This document shows, piece after piece, positions 33,710-42,887 of a stretch of 64,000 nt of DNA. The stretch lies in contig JASBST010000104.1 of NCBI GenBank assembly GCA_030148775.1, forward strand, positions 1 to 64,000, read 5' to 3'. A program made the position numbers and the translations under genes. This DNA is from Thiogranum sp. Lineage in GTDB: Bacteria; Pseudomonadota; Gammaproteobacteria; DSM-19610. Position 1 is the first letter of the stretch; every line of letters begins with the position of its first letter. Below the pieces are notes generated by a model that saw nothing but the letters and a program-made list of their open reading frames with translations, had not been told where the DNA came from and made no database searches.

Positions 33710-36010
33710 TCAGCCGGGATCGCGCCAGATACGGGGATGGGCCGGGCGCCAGCCCTGTACGTCGAGCGCCTGTCCGGCCTCGACACGCACCCTGACGGCG
33801 CCGCTGCTGGCGGTGTCGAGCGTCCGCGCGCCGGCGCGCGCATAGCGGCGCACGACGCCCGCTGCGGGAAAGCCGAAACGGTTGCGATAGCCGGTGGAGA
33901 ACAGCACCAAGGCCGGCGCCACCGCGGCAACGAATGGCTCGCCGGAGGAGCTTTTGCTGCCGTGGTGGGGTGCGATGAGGACGTCGGCGGCAAGCCCGGC
34001 CCGGCAGCAGTCCACCAGCGCGGCCTCGGTCGCCACGCAGATATCGCCCGGCAACAGCGCGCTCCGCCCATCGGCGGCGACGATTTTCAATACGCAGGAA
34101 AAGGCGTTGTCGACGCCCCGGACAGGTGCCAGGGGCAGATAATGGAAGCGCACGTCGTCCCACTCCCAGGCGGGCTGTCGCCGGCAGTCGTTGGCCCTCG
34201 CCCAGTCGATTTTACCCGGTTCTCCGGCGTCTACTTCGAGCGCGCCGAACGCGGCGGCCACGGCCTGTCCGCCGCCGCTGTGATCCTTATCGCTGTGGCT
34301 GATCACCAGTCGATCCAGACGTTTGTGTCCACGCCGGCGCAGAACGGGCACCACGATGTCGCGGCCGCTGTCAAAGCCGCCGTCGAATGCCGGGCCGGCA
34401 TCGTACACCAGCACATGATCGCGGGTCTCTATCACCAGGGCGAGCCCCTGCCCCACGTCCAGCAGGGTCAGCCAGAAATCTCCGCGCGCGGGACGGGGAG
34501 ACGGCGCGGTCAACAGCGGTAGGATCAACAGTATCGCCAGCGCCCGTTGGCCGGTCGTTGCCGCGGCGGTGGCGATCACCACCGCCAGTGCCAGCAGGCC
34601 CAGTGTGGCGGGACCGACGGCGGGCATCTGCCACATCAGATTGCCGCCGGCCGCGGCCAGGGTTTCTAGGAAGCGCCATAAACCCTGCAACGACCAGACT
34701 GCCAGCTGCAGCGGAATCTGCGCCAGCGCCGGGGCCAGCGGCAGCAGCAGTACCCCGAGCAGCAGTGGTGGCACCAACAGCAGTCCGACCCAGGGTACCG
34801 CGACCAGGTTGGCAAGGGGTGCGGCCAGCGGCGCCTGCCCGAACCAAAGCCAGACCAGCGGCGTGATGGCGGCCACCAGCGCCAACTGCAGGCGCAGCGC
34901 CTGGCGCCAGCGGGGCGGGCGGCCGTGCCAGCCCAGTGACAGAAACAGGAGCACCGCCACGGCGGAGAACGACAACCAGAAACCCGCGCCGAGGACCGCC
35001 AGGGGGTGCAGCAGCAACACCGCCCACAGAGCCAGGGCCAGTACCCGCCAGGGTTGCGCCGCGCCGGTGGTCAGCAGCGCGGCCATCCACAGTGCGGTCA
35101 TCAATGCGGCGCGTTGCGCCGGCACCTGAAAACCCGATAACAGCGCGTAGGCGAAGGCCGCTACCAGGGCACTTAGCGCCGCCGCCCGCGGCGCGGCGAG
35201 CCAGCGCGCGGCGCCCAGCCAGCGCCACCCCCGTTGCACCAGCACGAACACCAGTCCGGCCACCAGTCCGATATGCAGTCCGGAGATCGCCAGCAGGTGG
35301 CTGGTACCGGTGCGTTGCAGCAACTGCCATTGTTCGGCGGACATCGCCGAACGGTCGCCCAGCGCCAGCGCCCGCAGCAGGGCCAGTTGACCGGGATCGA
35401 ACGGCAGCCGCTTCAGTGCAGCCGCTGCGCGGCCGCGCAGCGACTGCCACAGCCATACCCCGGCTACCCGCAGACGCCGGTTGGAGGGCGCCGAACGTAC
35501 ATAGCCCGTGGCGCCTATTCCCTCGGCGAACAGCCAGCGTTCGTAGTCGAAGCCGGCTGGATTGACCCGTCCATGCGGTTTTTTCAAACGTACGCGCAGC
35601 TGCCAGCGTTCGCCGGCGCGCATCGGCGGCGCGTCGCGGTACCATACCAGTCGCAGCGGCAGCGCAAGCGGCTGCCAGCCGTCACGCCGGTGCCACGACT
35701 CGAGCAGGAAACGCAGACGCAGACGATTGTTGCCCAGCCGCTCGGGCAATCCCTGGACCGTGCCGCGGATATCGAGGGTTTGTCCTTCCAGCTGCGGAGG
35801 CAACGACGCCCCGGCGACCAGCAGTCCATGGCATCCCGCCCAGCAGAAGCCGCCGAGTAGCAGGAGCGGGAATGGGGTCAGGCGGCGACGCCAGTACCAT
35901 GCCGGCAGCAGCAGGAGCGAGACCGCGCCGAGCGTGGTGGCGTCGGGCAGGCGCGGCAGGCACGATAACAAACAGATCCCGGCTAGAAACGCCAGTGCGC
36001 AAGCGAGCAT
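33710..36010 (-). CDS. comEC: DNA uptake channel ComEC/Rec2
   Basis: This 766-residue inner-membrane protein for import of single-stranded DNA in natural transformation shows an N-terminal membrane pair with an OB-like DUF4131 region (about 50-180). The Competence domain follows with about seven more membrane helices (LLAISGLHIGLVAG is its signature near 245), then a C-terminal metallo-beta-lactamase domain with VISHSDKDHSGGG and HHGSKSSSGE. All three domains are present and full length. A perfect CRP-type site lies 47 bases upstream of its start. No other competence gene is in the window. Confidence 0.93.
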   Translation of the reverse strand: MLACALAFLAGICLLSCLPRLPDATTLGAVSLLLLPAWYWRRRLTPFPLLLLGGFCWAGCHGLLVAGASLPPQLEGQTLDIRGTVQGLPERLGNNRLRLRFLLESWHRRDGWQPLALPLRLVWYRDAPPMRAGERWQLRVRLKKPHGRVNPAGFDYERWLFAEGIGATGYVRSAPSNRRLRVAGVWLWQSLRGRAAAALKRLPFDPGQLALLRALALGDRSAMSAEQWQLLQRTGTSHLLAISGLHIGLVAGLVFVLVQRGWRWLGAARWLAAPRAAALSALVAAFAYALLSGFQVPAQRAALMTALWMAALLTTGAAQPWRVLALALWAVLLLHPLAVLGAGFWLSFSAVAVLLFLSLGWHGRPPRWRQALRLQLALVAAITPLVWLWFGQAPLAAPLANLVAVPWVGLLLVPPLLLGVLLLPLAPALAQIPLQLAVWSLQGLWRFLETLAAAGGNLMWQMPAVGPATLGLLALAVVIATAAATTGQRALAILLILPLLTAPSPRPARGDFWLTLLDVGQGLALVIETRDHVLVYDAGPAFDGGFDSGRDIVVPVLRRRGHKRLDRLVISHSDKDHSGGGQAVAAAFGALEVDAGEPGKIDWARANDCRRQPAWEWDDVRFHYLPLAPVRGVDNAFSCVLKIVAADGRSALLPGDICVATEAALVDCCRAGLAADVLIAPHHGSKSSSGEPFVAAVAPALVLFSTGYRNRFGFPAAGVVRRYARAGARTLDTASSGAVRVRVEAGQALDVQGWRPAHPRIWRDPG

Positions 36011-36056
36011 CTCATCCCTGAGCCCCCCGTGTGTGTGAATGACGTCCTGTCATAGT

Positions 36057-36072
36057 TGTGAAACCGATCACA
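36057..36072. promoter_or_regulatory. CRP/Vfr-type binding site
   Basis: TGTGA (36057-36061), six bases, then TCACA (36068-36072) exactly match the CRP core consensus TGTGA-N6-TCACA. The centre is at 36064.5, between comEC (reverse start 36010) and the outer-membrane barrel gene (forward start 36134). If a forward start point falls near 36106, from a weak TAGGCT -10 at 36095-36100, the site would sit at about -42, the class II activation position. Confidence 0.65.
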
Positions 36073-36133
36073 TGTCGGTCGTTGGGCTATATGTTAGGCT
36101 AGGCGGACATCTGTCACAAGGAGAGTACGTCCT

Positions 36134-36889
36134 ATGCGTTACCTGTTGCTTCCACTGCTCGGCCTGAGCCTTTTTCTGTCATCCGCGCGGGCGGATGTCA
36201 TCGGTTTCTGGGCGGGTGCCAATTACTGGAATTACGATATTAGCGGTACCGCGCGCTATCGGAGCAACAACGCCAGTGACGACGTCGATGTCAACGACGA
36301 CCTGGGATACAACGACGGGTCGTCACCGGTGATTTACGCCACGCTGGAACATCCCCTGCCCTTTCTGCCCAACGTGCGCCTGATGTACACGGATATCGAC
36401 GAAAGCGCCGCCGGGGTGCTGAGCCGGACGGTGACTTTCGGCAATACCACCTTTACCGCCAGCGAAGCGGTAACCAGCAGCGTGTCGTTGAAGCAGACGG
36501 ACGTCACGCTTTACTACAGTCCGCTAGACAATATCGCCAACCTCGATCTGGGACTGACGCTCAGATATATCGATAGCAAAACGCGCATCACCGGTCAGAG
36601 TTCGGGCAGCGAACAGGCAGACCTGTCGGCGTGGGTGCCGATGTTCTATGCCGGGGTCGGGATCGATCTGCCGCTGAGCGGTCTGGCGGTGGGCGCCGAG
36701 GGTTCGGCCGTGGCCTATAGCGGAAGCAGCTTATACGATTTTACTGTCCGCGCGACTTATCTCACGCCCTGGCGCGTCGGCATCGATCTGGGCTATCGCA
36801 AATTGCGCTTGAAACTAGACGACATCGACAACTCGTCGGCCGATCTCGAATTTTCCGGGCCCTACGCCGGCGCTTACCTGCACTTCTAG
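36134..36889 (+). CDS. TIGR04219-type outer-membrane beta-barrel protein
   Basis: This 251-residue exported protein has a signal peptide (MRYLLLPLLGLSLFLSSARA) and a mature part starting DVIGFWAGANYWNYDISG. Alternating strands run to the C-terminus AYLHF. The terminal Phe is the assembly signal of outer-membrane barrels and shows that the following TAG is a genuine stop. The sequence matches the TIGR04219 group of small barrels of unknown function. A strong AAGGAGAG lies about nine bases before the ATG, and a CRP-type site is upstream. Confidence 0.85.
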   Translation: MRYLLLPLLGLSLFLSSARADVIGFWAGANYWNYDISGTARYRSNNASDDVDVNDDLGYNDGSSPVIYATLEHPLPFLPNVRLMYTDIDESAAGVLSRTVTFGNTTFTASEAVTSSVSLKQTDVTLYYSPLDNIANLDLGLTLRYIDSKTRITGQSSGSEQADLSAWVPMFYAGVGIDLPLSGLAVGAEGSAVAYSGSSLYDFTVRATYLTPWRVGIDLGYRKLRLKLDDIDNSSADLEFSGPYAGAYLHF

Positions 36890-36915
36890 ACGAGGGCTGG
36901 TAAGCTAGGCCGGAA

Positions 36916-37839
36916 ATGGCCGCTTCCTCCAAAAAAGTCATCTATGCCGCACTGATCGGAAACGCGCTGGTAGCGGCGACCAAATTCGCCGCGGCTGCCT
37001 TCACCGGCAGCTCGGCGATGCTTTCCGAAGGCATCCATTCGCTGGTGGACACCGGCAATCAGATGTTGTTGCTGTTCGGCCTGAGGCAGGCCCGCAGACC
37101 GGCCGACGCCCGCTTTCCTTTCGGACACGGCAAGGAAATCTACTTCTGGAGTTTTGTCGTCGCGATCCTGGTGTTCGCGCTCGGCGCCGGGATATCGATC
37201 TACGAGGGCTACCACCATCTGCGTCATCCGGTGGCGATTACCAATCCGCTGATCAATTACGTGGTTTTGGGCCTGGCGATGATCTTCGAAGGCGCCGCCT
37301 GGTATTTCGCCATGAAGGAGTTCTCGCGCAGCAAAGGTAAACTCGGATATGTCGAGGCGGTGCAGCGTGGCAAGGATCCGACCACCTTTGTCGTGCTGTT
37401 CGAAGACTCGGCGGCCATGCTCGGTCTGCTGGTGGCTTTCGCCGGTATTGCGCTGAGTCAGGCCACGGGCCTGGCCTGGTTCGACGGACTGGCGTCGATT
37501 TTTATCGGACTGATACTCGCTGCCACGGCGATTTGGCTCGCCGTGGAAACCAAGGGGCTGCTGATCGGTGAAAGCGCCAATCGCTGGATTGTCGACGGCG
37601 TGCGCGAACTCGTGGCCGGGTACGATGCGGTCGCCCACATCAACGATGTGCTCACCATGCATATGGGGCCCGAATTCATTCTGGTCACCATCAGCGTGGA
37701 TCTGCGCGACGATCTCCCGGCCCGCTCGGTGGAGCGCATCGTCGCCGATCTTGATTGTCAGATCAAAGCGCACTATAGCAACGTGAAACGGGTGTTTGTG
37801 GAGGCCCGCGCACGCGATGAAGCTACGCAAACGGTTTGA
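36916..37839 (+). CDS. cation diffusion facilitator (SLC30A9-like branch)
   Basis: This 307-residue inner-membrane antiporter for divalent metals has six membrane segments and a C-terminal cytoplasmic domain. The first metal site is EGIHSLVDTGNQ (HxxxD in helix 2). The helix 5 site reads LFEDSAAMLG instead of the usual HxxxD, which is the form seen in the SLC30A9-like branch. It probably exports zinc, cobalt or similar, but specificity is not shown. Its last 23 bases overlap the following lipoprotein gene. Confidence 0.88.
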   Translation: MAASSKKVIYAALIGNALVAATKFAAAAFTGSSAMLSEGIHSLVDTGNQMLLLFGLRQARRPADARFPFGHGKEIYFWSFVVAILVFALGAGISIYEGYHHLRHPVAITNPLINYVVLGLAMIFEGAAWYFAMKEFSRSKGKLGYVEAVQRGKDPTTFVVLFEDSAAMLGLLVAFAGIALSQATGLAWFDGLASIFIGLILAATAIWLAVETKGLLIGESANRWIVDGVRELVAGYDAVAHINDVLTMHMGPEFILVTISVDLRDDLPARSVERIVADLDCQIKAHYSNVKRVFVEARARDEATQTV

Positions 37840-38452
37840 ACCGGGCGTCGTCGCCCTGTCCCTCTGTTTCGTCCTGTCCGCGCTGCTGGTGGTGTCGTGT
37901 TCCCACGCTCCACCGCGCAATATCGTTGACAGCTGTCGTATCTTCGAGGAGAAAAGCGGTTGGTACGAGGCGGCCCGCGACAGCTACAAGAAATGGGGGG
38001 TGCCGATCCATGTGCAACTGGCGATCATCTACCAGGAGTCCCGCTTCGTTCACGACGCCAAGCCGCCGCGCACGCGCCTGTTGTGGGTGATTCCCTGGCG
38101 GCGGCTTTCGTCGGCCTACGGCTATGGACAGATCAAGGATTCGACCTGGAAGTGGTATCTCAAGTCCACCGGCAGGCGCTGGGCGGACCGCGACGACTTC
38201 GACGATGTGGTCGATTTTATCGGCTGGTACGTCAGCATGTCCCACCGCCTGCTCGGAATCTCGAAATGGGACGCCTATAGCCAGTATCTGGCCTATCACG
38301 AGGGCCAGGGCGGTTACCGACGCAAGAGCTATCTGAAGAAGCCATGGTTGCTGAAAGTGGCGAGAAAAGTCGATCTGCGGGCGAAAAACTACTACGGCCA
38401 GTTGAAACGCTGCGAATCCGAGTTGGATAAAGGCGGATGGTGGTTTTTCTGA
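37817..38452 (+). CDS. lipoprotein with SLT-type lytic transglycosylase domain
   Basis: This 211-residue protein has a lipobox LVVSC near residue 28, then a goose-type/SLT lysozyme-like domain. The catalytic Glu lies in LAIIYQESRF, with AYGYGQIKDSTW and YLAYHEGQGGY as the other conserved elements. It should cut peptidoglycan from the envelope side, like small membrane-bound lytic transglycosylases. The ATG at 37817 inside the end of the transporter gene starts the signal peptide. Confidence 0.85.
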   Translation: MKLRKRFEPGVVALSLCFVLSALLVVSCSHAPPRNIVDSCRIFEEKSGWYEAARDSYKKWGVPIHVQLAIIYQESRFVHDAKPPRTRLLWVIPWRRLSSAYGYGQIKDSTWKWYLKSTGRRWADRDDFDDVVDFIGWYVSMSHRLLGISKWDAYSQYLAYHEGQGGYRRKSYLKKPWLLKVARKVDLRAKNYYGQLKRCESELDKGGWWFF

Positions 38453-38488
38453 ACCGCACGTCACGCGGCGCTGCCGTATTCGAACCGC

Positions 38489-39169
38489 TCAGGCCGTCAG
38501 TCTGCCGTCTTCAAGTTGTAGTACGCGGTCCATTCGCGCCGCCAATTCGCCGTCGTGCGTGACGATGACAAAGCTGGTATTCAGATCTTTATTGAGCGTC
38601 AGCATCAGTTGATATACCTGTTCGGCATTGCGGCGGTCCAGATTGCCGGTGGGTTCGTCGGCCAATACACAGTCGGGTTGCGTGACCAGTGCGCGTGCCA
38701 CCGCGGCGCGCTGGCGCTCACCACCGGAGAGCTCTCCCGGTTTGTGCCGGATCCGGTCCTCGAGGCCGACCCGCTGCAGCATTTCGAATGCGCTTTGATG
38801 CGCGCGCGCCACTTTCATTCCGCCGATGACCAGCGGCATGGCGACATTCTCCAGCGCGGTGAATTCGGGTAGCAGGTGATGGAATTGGTAGACGAAGCCG
38901 AGGTGGCGGTTGCGCAACCGACTGCGTGCCGCCTCGCTCAATGTGCTGAAGGTCTATCCCGCCAGCTGTACTTCGCCCGACGAGGGTTTGTCGAGTCCGC
39001 CCAGAAGGTGTAGCAGTGTACTTTTGCCGCTACCGGAGTTTCCCACGATAGCGACCTGCTCGCCGGCGCCGACGACAAGATCGACATGACGCAGGACAGT
39101 GACATCGAGGTCGCCTTCCTTGAACTGGCGGCTCAGTCCCTGGCACGCGAGCACGGCGCCGCTATTCAT
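38489..39169 (-). pseudogene. lolD: LolD lipoprotein-release ATPase gene with in-frame TAG
   Basis: The 227-codon frame encodes the ATPase of the LolCDE complex, but codon 72 (38956-38954) is TAG. Upstream: [18 protein letters not shown] and Walker [18 protein letters not shown]. Downstream, in the same frame: [23 protein letters not shown], signature [15 protein letters not shown], Walker [11 protein letters not shown] and VTHDGELA. E. coli LolD has GQPMSKL where this gene has G-stop-TFSTL, so the replaced residue aligns with a Gln and could arise from CAG by one C-to-T change. A product ending at codon 71 would lack ATPase function. ATG 39169 overlaps the end of lolC by eight bases. Confidence 0.88.
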
Positions 39170-40409
39170 AGCGCAGCGCCTCGGCCGGCTGGGTGCGTGA
39201 AGCACGCCAGGCGGGATACAGGGTGGCGACGAAACTCAGCAGGAAGGCCACGCCGCCGATGTGCCAGACGTCGGGCCAGTCGAGCTGAGACGGCAACTCG
39301 CTGATGTAATAGATGTCGGGTGGCATGAAATGCACGCCGAAGGTATTTTCTATCGCCGGCACGATGGTTTCCACGTTCAGCGCCAAAGCCACGCCCCCAG
39401 CGACCCCCAATGCGGTTCCGAGCAGGCCGATCAGTGCCCCCTGGATCATGAATATCCGCAAAATGGTTCCCGGTGTCGCGCCGAGGGTGCGCAGGATCGC
39501 GATATCGGCGCGCTTGTCGGTCACCACCATGACCAGGGTCGAGACGATATTGAAGGCGGCGACGGCCACGATCAACGTCAGGATGACGAACATGACCCGT
39601 TTTTCGGTCTGTACGGCGCGAAAGAAATTAGCGTGCTGGCGGGTCCAGTCATCCACTTGCAGATTGCCCCCGAGTTGACCGGCCAACTCGTGCGCTATCC
39701 GCGGCGCCTGGAACATGTCGGCCAGCTTGAGGCGAACGCCGGTGACGGCGTCCCCCAGCTTGAACAGCTTCTGGGCGTCATGCAGATTGATCAGCGCCAC
39801 GCCGCGGTCGTATTCATACATGCCGATTTCAAAAATGCCGACGACACGGAAGCGGCGCAAACGGGGCAGTACCCCGGCGGGGCTGAAATTCGCCTGCGGA
39901 GTCACCATGGTGATCTGGTCACCCACCCGGGCGCCGAGGTTGAACGCCAATTCGCTTCCGAGCACGATACGGTACTCGCCGGCGCGCAATTGCGAGAGCC
40001 GCCCGGCACGCATATGTTCGCCCACGGTGGAAACCGCCGGTTCCCGATCCGGCAAAATGCCCTTGACCAGCGCGCCGCTGACTTTGCTGCCTTTTGTGAG
40101 CATGATCTCATTTTGTACATAAGGGGCGACGCCGACGACTTCGGGGTGTTCGCTGGCGAGTTTCGCCGCGCGTTGCCAGTCCTGCAAGGGTTCGCGGTAG
40201 CCGCTGATGCTGGCATGGGAGGCCATGCCCAAGATCCGGCTGCGCAGTTCCTGTTCGAAGCCGTTCATGACTGATAGCACCGTGATCAGCGCCGCTACGC
40301 CCAGGGCGATGCCGGCGATGGAAATCGACGAAATGAACGAAATGAAGTGATTGCGGCGCTTGGCGCCGGTATAGCGCAGGCCGATCGAAAGAGCCAGGGG
40401 TCGGAACAT
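39162..40409 (-). CDS. lolC: lipoprotein-releasing permease LolC/LolE
   Basis: This 415-residue inner-membrane permease of the system that extracts lipoproteins for transfer to LolA has one N-terminal membrane segment ([20 protein letters not shown]), a MacB-like periplasmic domain (about 45-270) and three C-terminal segments ([20 protein letters not shown] and others). It ends with the canonical ALRYE before TAG. Only one permease gene is present with lolD, so a LolC/LolE partner may be elsewhere or a single-permease version is used. Confidence 0.93.
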   Translation of the reverse strand: MFRPLALSIGLRYTGAKRRNHFISFISSISIAGIALGVAALITVLSVMNGFEQELRSRILGMASHASISGYREPLQDWQRAAKLASEHPEVVGVAPYVQNEIMLTKGSKVSGALVKGILPDREPAVSTVGEHMRAGRLSQLRAGEYRIVLGSELAFNLGARVGDQITMVTPQANFSPAGVLPRLRRFRVVGIFEIGMYEYDRGVALINLHDAQKLFKLGDAVTGVRLKLADMFQAPRIAHELAGQLGGNLQVDDWTRQHANFFRAVQTEKRVMFVILTLIVAVAAFNIVSTLVMVVTDKRADIAILRTLGATPGTILRIFMIQGALIGLLGTALGVAGGVALALNVETIVPAIENTFGVHFMPPDIYYISELPSQLDWPDVWHIGGVAFLLSFVATLYPAWRASRTQPAEALRYE

Positions 40410-40490
40410 GGCGCAGCATTAAATCACAAGCGCGAGCTGCCGAAAACCAATATCGACTCATTGCATTATCGGCATATAAGGATCAACAGC

Positions 40491-40769
40491 ATGCGACGTA
40501 TCGGCATTTTGGTAATTCTGGCATTGGGCCTGTCTGTAGGCGCCGCCAGCGGGGAGACCCTGCGGCTGAACGCGTCGGCTGCCGGCGGCGGGGTGGAACG
40601 GCCGACCCGGGGTATGAGCATGGACGGTGTGTTACAGCGATTCGGCGAGCCGGCCAGCCGTCGCGGCCCGGTCGGCGACCCGCCCATCAGCACCTGGGAA
40701 TATGGCGATTTTGTGGTGTATTTCGAACGCAACCACGTTATTCACGCGGTAGTCCCGCCGCATCGCTAA
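40491..40769 (+). CDS. small exported BamE/SmpA-like protein
   Basis: This 92-residue protein has a signal peptide (MRRIGILVILALGLSVGAAS) and a short domain with GMSMDGVLQRFGEPASRRGP and TWEYGDFVVYFERNHVIHAV. That helix-then-strands pattern resembles the BamE/OmlA fold. It is soluble in the periplasm, as no lipobox Cys is present. AAGGA lies about eight bases before the ATG at 40491. The role is unknown; small BamE-like proteins are common in gammaproteobacteria. Confidence 0.72.
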   Translation: MRRIGILVILALGLSVGAASGETLRLNASAAGGGVERPTRGMSMDGVLQRFGEPASRRGPVGDPPISTWEYGDFVVYFERNHVIHAVVPPHR

Positions 40770-40828
40770 GCGCCGGCGGCGCTTGTGCCGATGGTAAATC
40801 CGTCATCGGCGTCTTAGAATGCGCCGCC

Positions 40829-41893
40829 ATGCCTAGCCCCGCCAATTCGCTCCGCCTGCCCGCGGAATGGGAGCCCCAAGCTGGTGTCATGTTGACCTGG
40901 CCGCACCCGCATGGTGCCTGGGCGGACAGTCTGGAGGCGGTGGAGGCGGTTTTCAGGCGCCTCGCCTGCGCCATTGCGCAACGCCAGAATCTGTTGATCA
41001 ACTGTCACCGGCCGGATTCGGCCAGACGCCTGCGCAGCACACTGCAGGCGGCCGGCGTGGCGCCTTCGCGGTTGTTCCTGCACTCAGTGGCATCCGACGA
41101 CAGCTGGGCGCGCGATCACGGCCCGGTGACGGTGGTTCAGAATGCGCGGCCACGGTTGATCGATTTCCGCTTCAACGGCTGTGGCAACAAGTATCCGGCG
41201 GCGCAAGATGACGCCATCAACGCGGCGTTGCATCTGGCCGGCGCCTTTGGCGAAGTGCCGATGACGGCCAGCGAACTGGTGCTCGAAGGTGGCAGTGTCG
41301 ACAGCGACGGACTGGGAAGCCTGCTCACCACGACCTCCTGTCTGCTACACCCGCAGCGCAATCCCGCGCTCACACTGGCTGAAATCGAGCGCCGTCTGGC
41401 GGATCTGCTGGGTGCCGAGCGCCTGTTGTGGTTGGAAAACGGCTGTATCGAGGGCGACGATACCGACGGTCACATCGACATGCTGGCGCGATTCGTCGAC
41501 CCGCGTACCATCGTTTATCAAAGTTGTGATGAAAAAGGCTACGCTTGCTACGACTCGCTTGCGGCCATGCAGGCTGAACTGGAAGCGCTGCGGGACAGGG
41601 ACGGTCGACCTTATCGCCTGCTGCCCCTGCCCTGGCCGCAACCCAAACTGGACCGGGATAGCCGGCGCATGCCCGCCAGCTACGCGAATTTCCTGCTGAT
41701 CAACGGCGCGGTGTTGCTGCCGACGTACGACGATCCGGCCGACGAGCGCGCCGTGGGGGTGCTGCGGGCGTGCTTCCCCGAGCGCGAGATAGTGCCTATC
41801 GATTGCCTGCCGCTGATCGCCCAGCACGGCAGTCTGCATTGCCTGACCATGCAATTTCCCGCCGGCGTGGATTTTTCGCCCGGCACATTGTAG
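40829..41893 (+). CDS. aguA: agmatine deiminase
   Basis: This 354-residue enzyme converts agmatine to N-carbamoylputrescine and ammonia. Conserved segments are DDSWARDHGPV, ENGCIEGDDTDGHIDM and the catalytic Cys338 in GSLHCLTMQFPAG. Together with aguB, which starts 74 bases later, it completes the arginine-decarboxylase route to putrescine. The ATG at 40829 has no clear ribosome site. It ends with TAG. Confidence 0.94.
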   Translation: MPSPANSLRLPAEWEPQAGVMLTWPHPHGAWADSLEAVEAVFRRLACAIAQRQNLLINCHRPDSARRLRSTLQAAGVAPSRLFLHSVASDDSWARDHGPVTVVQNARPRLIDFRFNGCGNKYPAAQDDAINAALHLAGAFGEVPMTASELVLEGGSVDSDGLGSLLTTTSCLLHPQRNPALTLAEIERRLADLLGAERLLWLENGCIEGDDTDGHIDMLARFVDPRTIVYQSCDEKGYACYDSLAAMQAELEALRDRDGRPYRLLPLPWPQPKLDRDSRRMPASYANFLLINGAVLLPTYDDPADERAVGVLRACFPEREIVPIDCLPLIAQHGSLHCLTMQFPAGVDFSPGTL

Positions 41894-41967
41894 GCTCGCC
41901 GGCGTTTCCGTGGCCGCGCGAATCTTCTAGAATCGCGGTAGTCCTGTCCGCCAACCGGAATACGCCA

Positions 41968-42861
41968 ATGAACGCAGCTACCGAGCTTCAAGTCGCACTG
42001 ATCCAGATGTCCTGTCAGCCCGACCGGGCGGCGAATATGGCGCATATCCGCGACCGCATCGGCGCAGCCGCGGCGGGCGGCGCGCGGCTGGTTTTACTGC
42101 AGGAGCTGCACAACAGCCTGTATTTCTGCCAGTCCGAGGACCCCGCGCAGTTCGATCTGGCCGAGCCGATCCCCGGTCCCAGCAGCAACGAACTGGGGGC
42201 GCTGGCGGCGCAGTATCGTCTGGTGATCGTGGCGTCCCTGTTCGAACGTCGCGCGCCGGGGCTGTATCACAATACCGCCGTGGTGCTGGACGACGACGGC
42301 GCGCTGGTGGGCAAATACCGGAAAATGCACATTCCCGACGATCCAGGCTATTATGAAAAATTCTATTTCACCCCGGGCGATCTGGGTTTCGAGCCGGTGC
42401 GCACGGGGGTGGGAAAACTCGGTGTGCTGGTATGCTGGGACCAGTGGTATCCCGAGGCCGCCCGATTGATGGCGCTGGCCGGCGCGGATCTGCTGCTCTA
42501 TCCGACCGCGATCGGCTGGGATCGTGGTGACAGTGCCGATGAACGGCAACGTCAGTTCGACGCCTGGCAGACCGTTCAGCGCGCCCACGCCGTCGCCAAC
42601 GGCCTCCCGGTGCTGGTGTGCAACCGCACCGGGCGCGAGGCCTGCGCGGCCGGCAACGGCGAGATCGACTTCTGGGGCGGCAGTTTCGTCGCGGGTCCAC
42701 AGGGTGAAATCCTTGCCCAGGCGCCCACCGGAGAGGCGCAACTGTTACTGGCCGAGCTCGATCTGTCGCGCAGCGAACGCGTTCGCCGCCTGTGGCCGTT
42801 TCTGCGCGACCGGCGTATCGACGCTTACGCCGATCTGTCCCTGCGCTATCGCGACCGCTGA
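41968..42861 (+). CDS. aguB: N-carbamoylputrescine amidase
   Basis: This 297-residue nitrilase-superfamily enzyme hydrolyses N-carbamoylputrescine to putrescine, CO2 and ammonia. The Glu-Lys-Cys triad is visible in LLQELHNSLYF, KYRKMHIPDDPGYYEKFYFT and GVLVCWDQWYPEAARL. The latter two are specific for the AguB branch. It pairs with aguA and is followed 26 bases later by a DAHP-synthase-like gene. Confidence 0.94.
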   Translation: MNAATELQVALIQMSCQPDRAANMAHIRDRIGAAAAGGARLVLLQELHNSLYFCQSEDPAQFDLAEPIPGPSSNELGALAAQYRLVIVASLFERRAPGLYHNTAVVLDDDGALVGKYRKMHIPDDPGYYEKFYFTPGDLGFEPVRTGVGKLGVLVCWDQWYPEAARLMALAGADLLLYPTAIGWDRGDSADERQRQFDAWQTVQRAHAVANGLPVLVCNRTGREACAAGNGEIDFWGGSFVAGPQGEILAQAPTGEAQLLLAELDLSRSERVRRLWPFLRDRRIDAYADLSLRYRDR

Positions 42862-42887
42862 ACAATACGAAGAATAAAGGAACCGGA

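Noticed and set aside
26818-38956. Global reassignment of TAG as a sense codon
   Set aside because: TAG ends fpr, the 36.1 kb barrel, lolC and several other genes exactly at family-typical C-termini, so it works as a stop in this genome.
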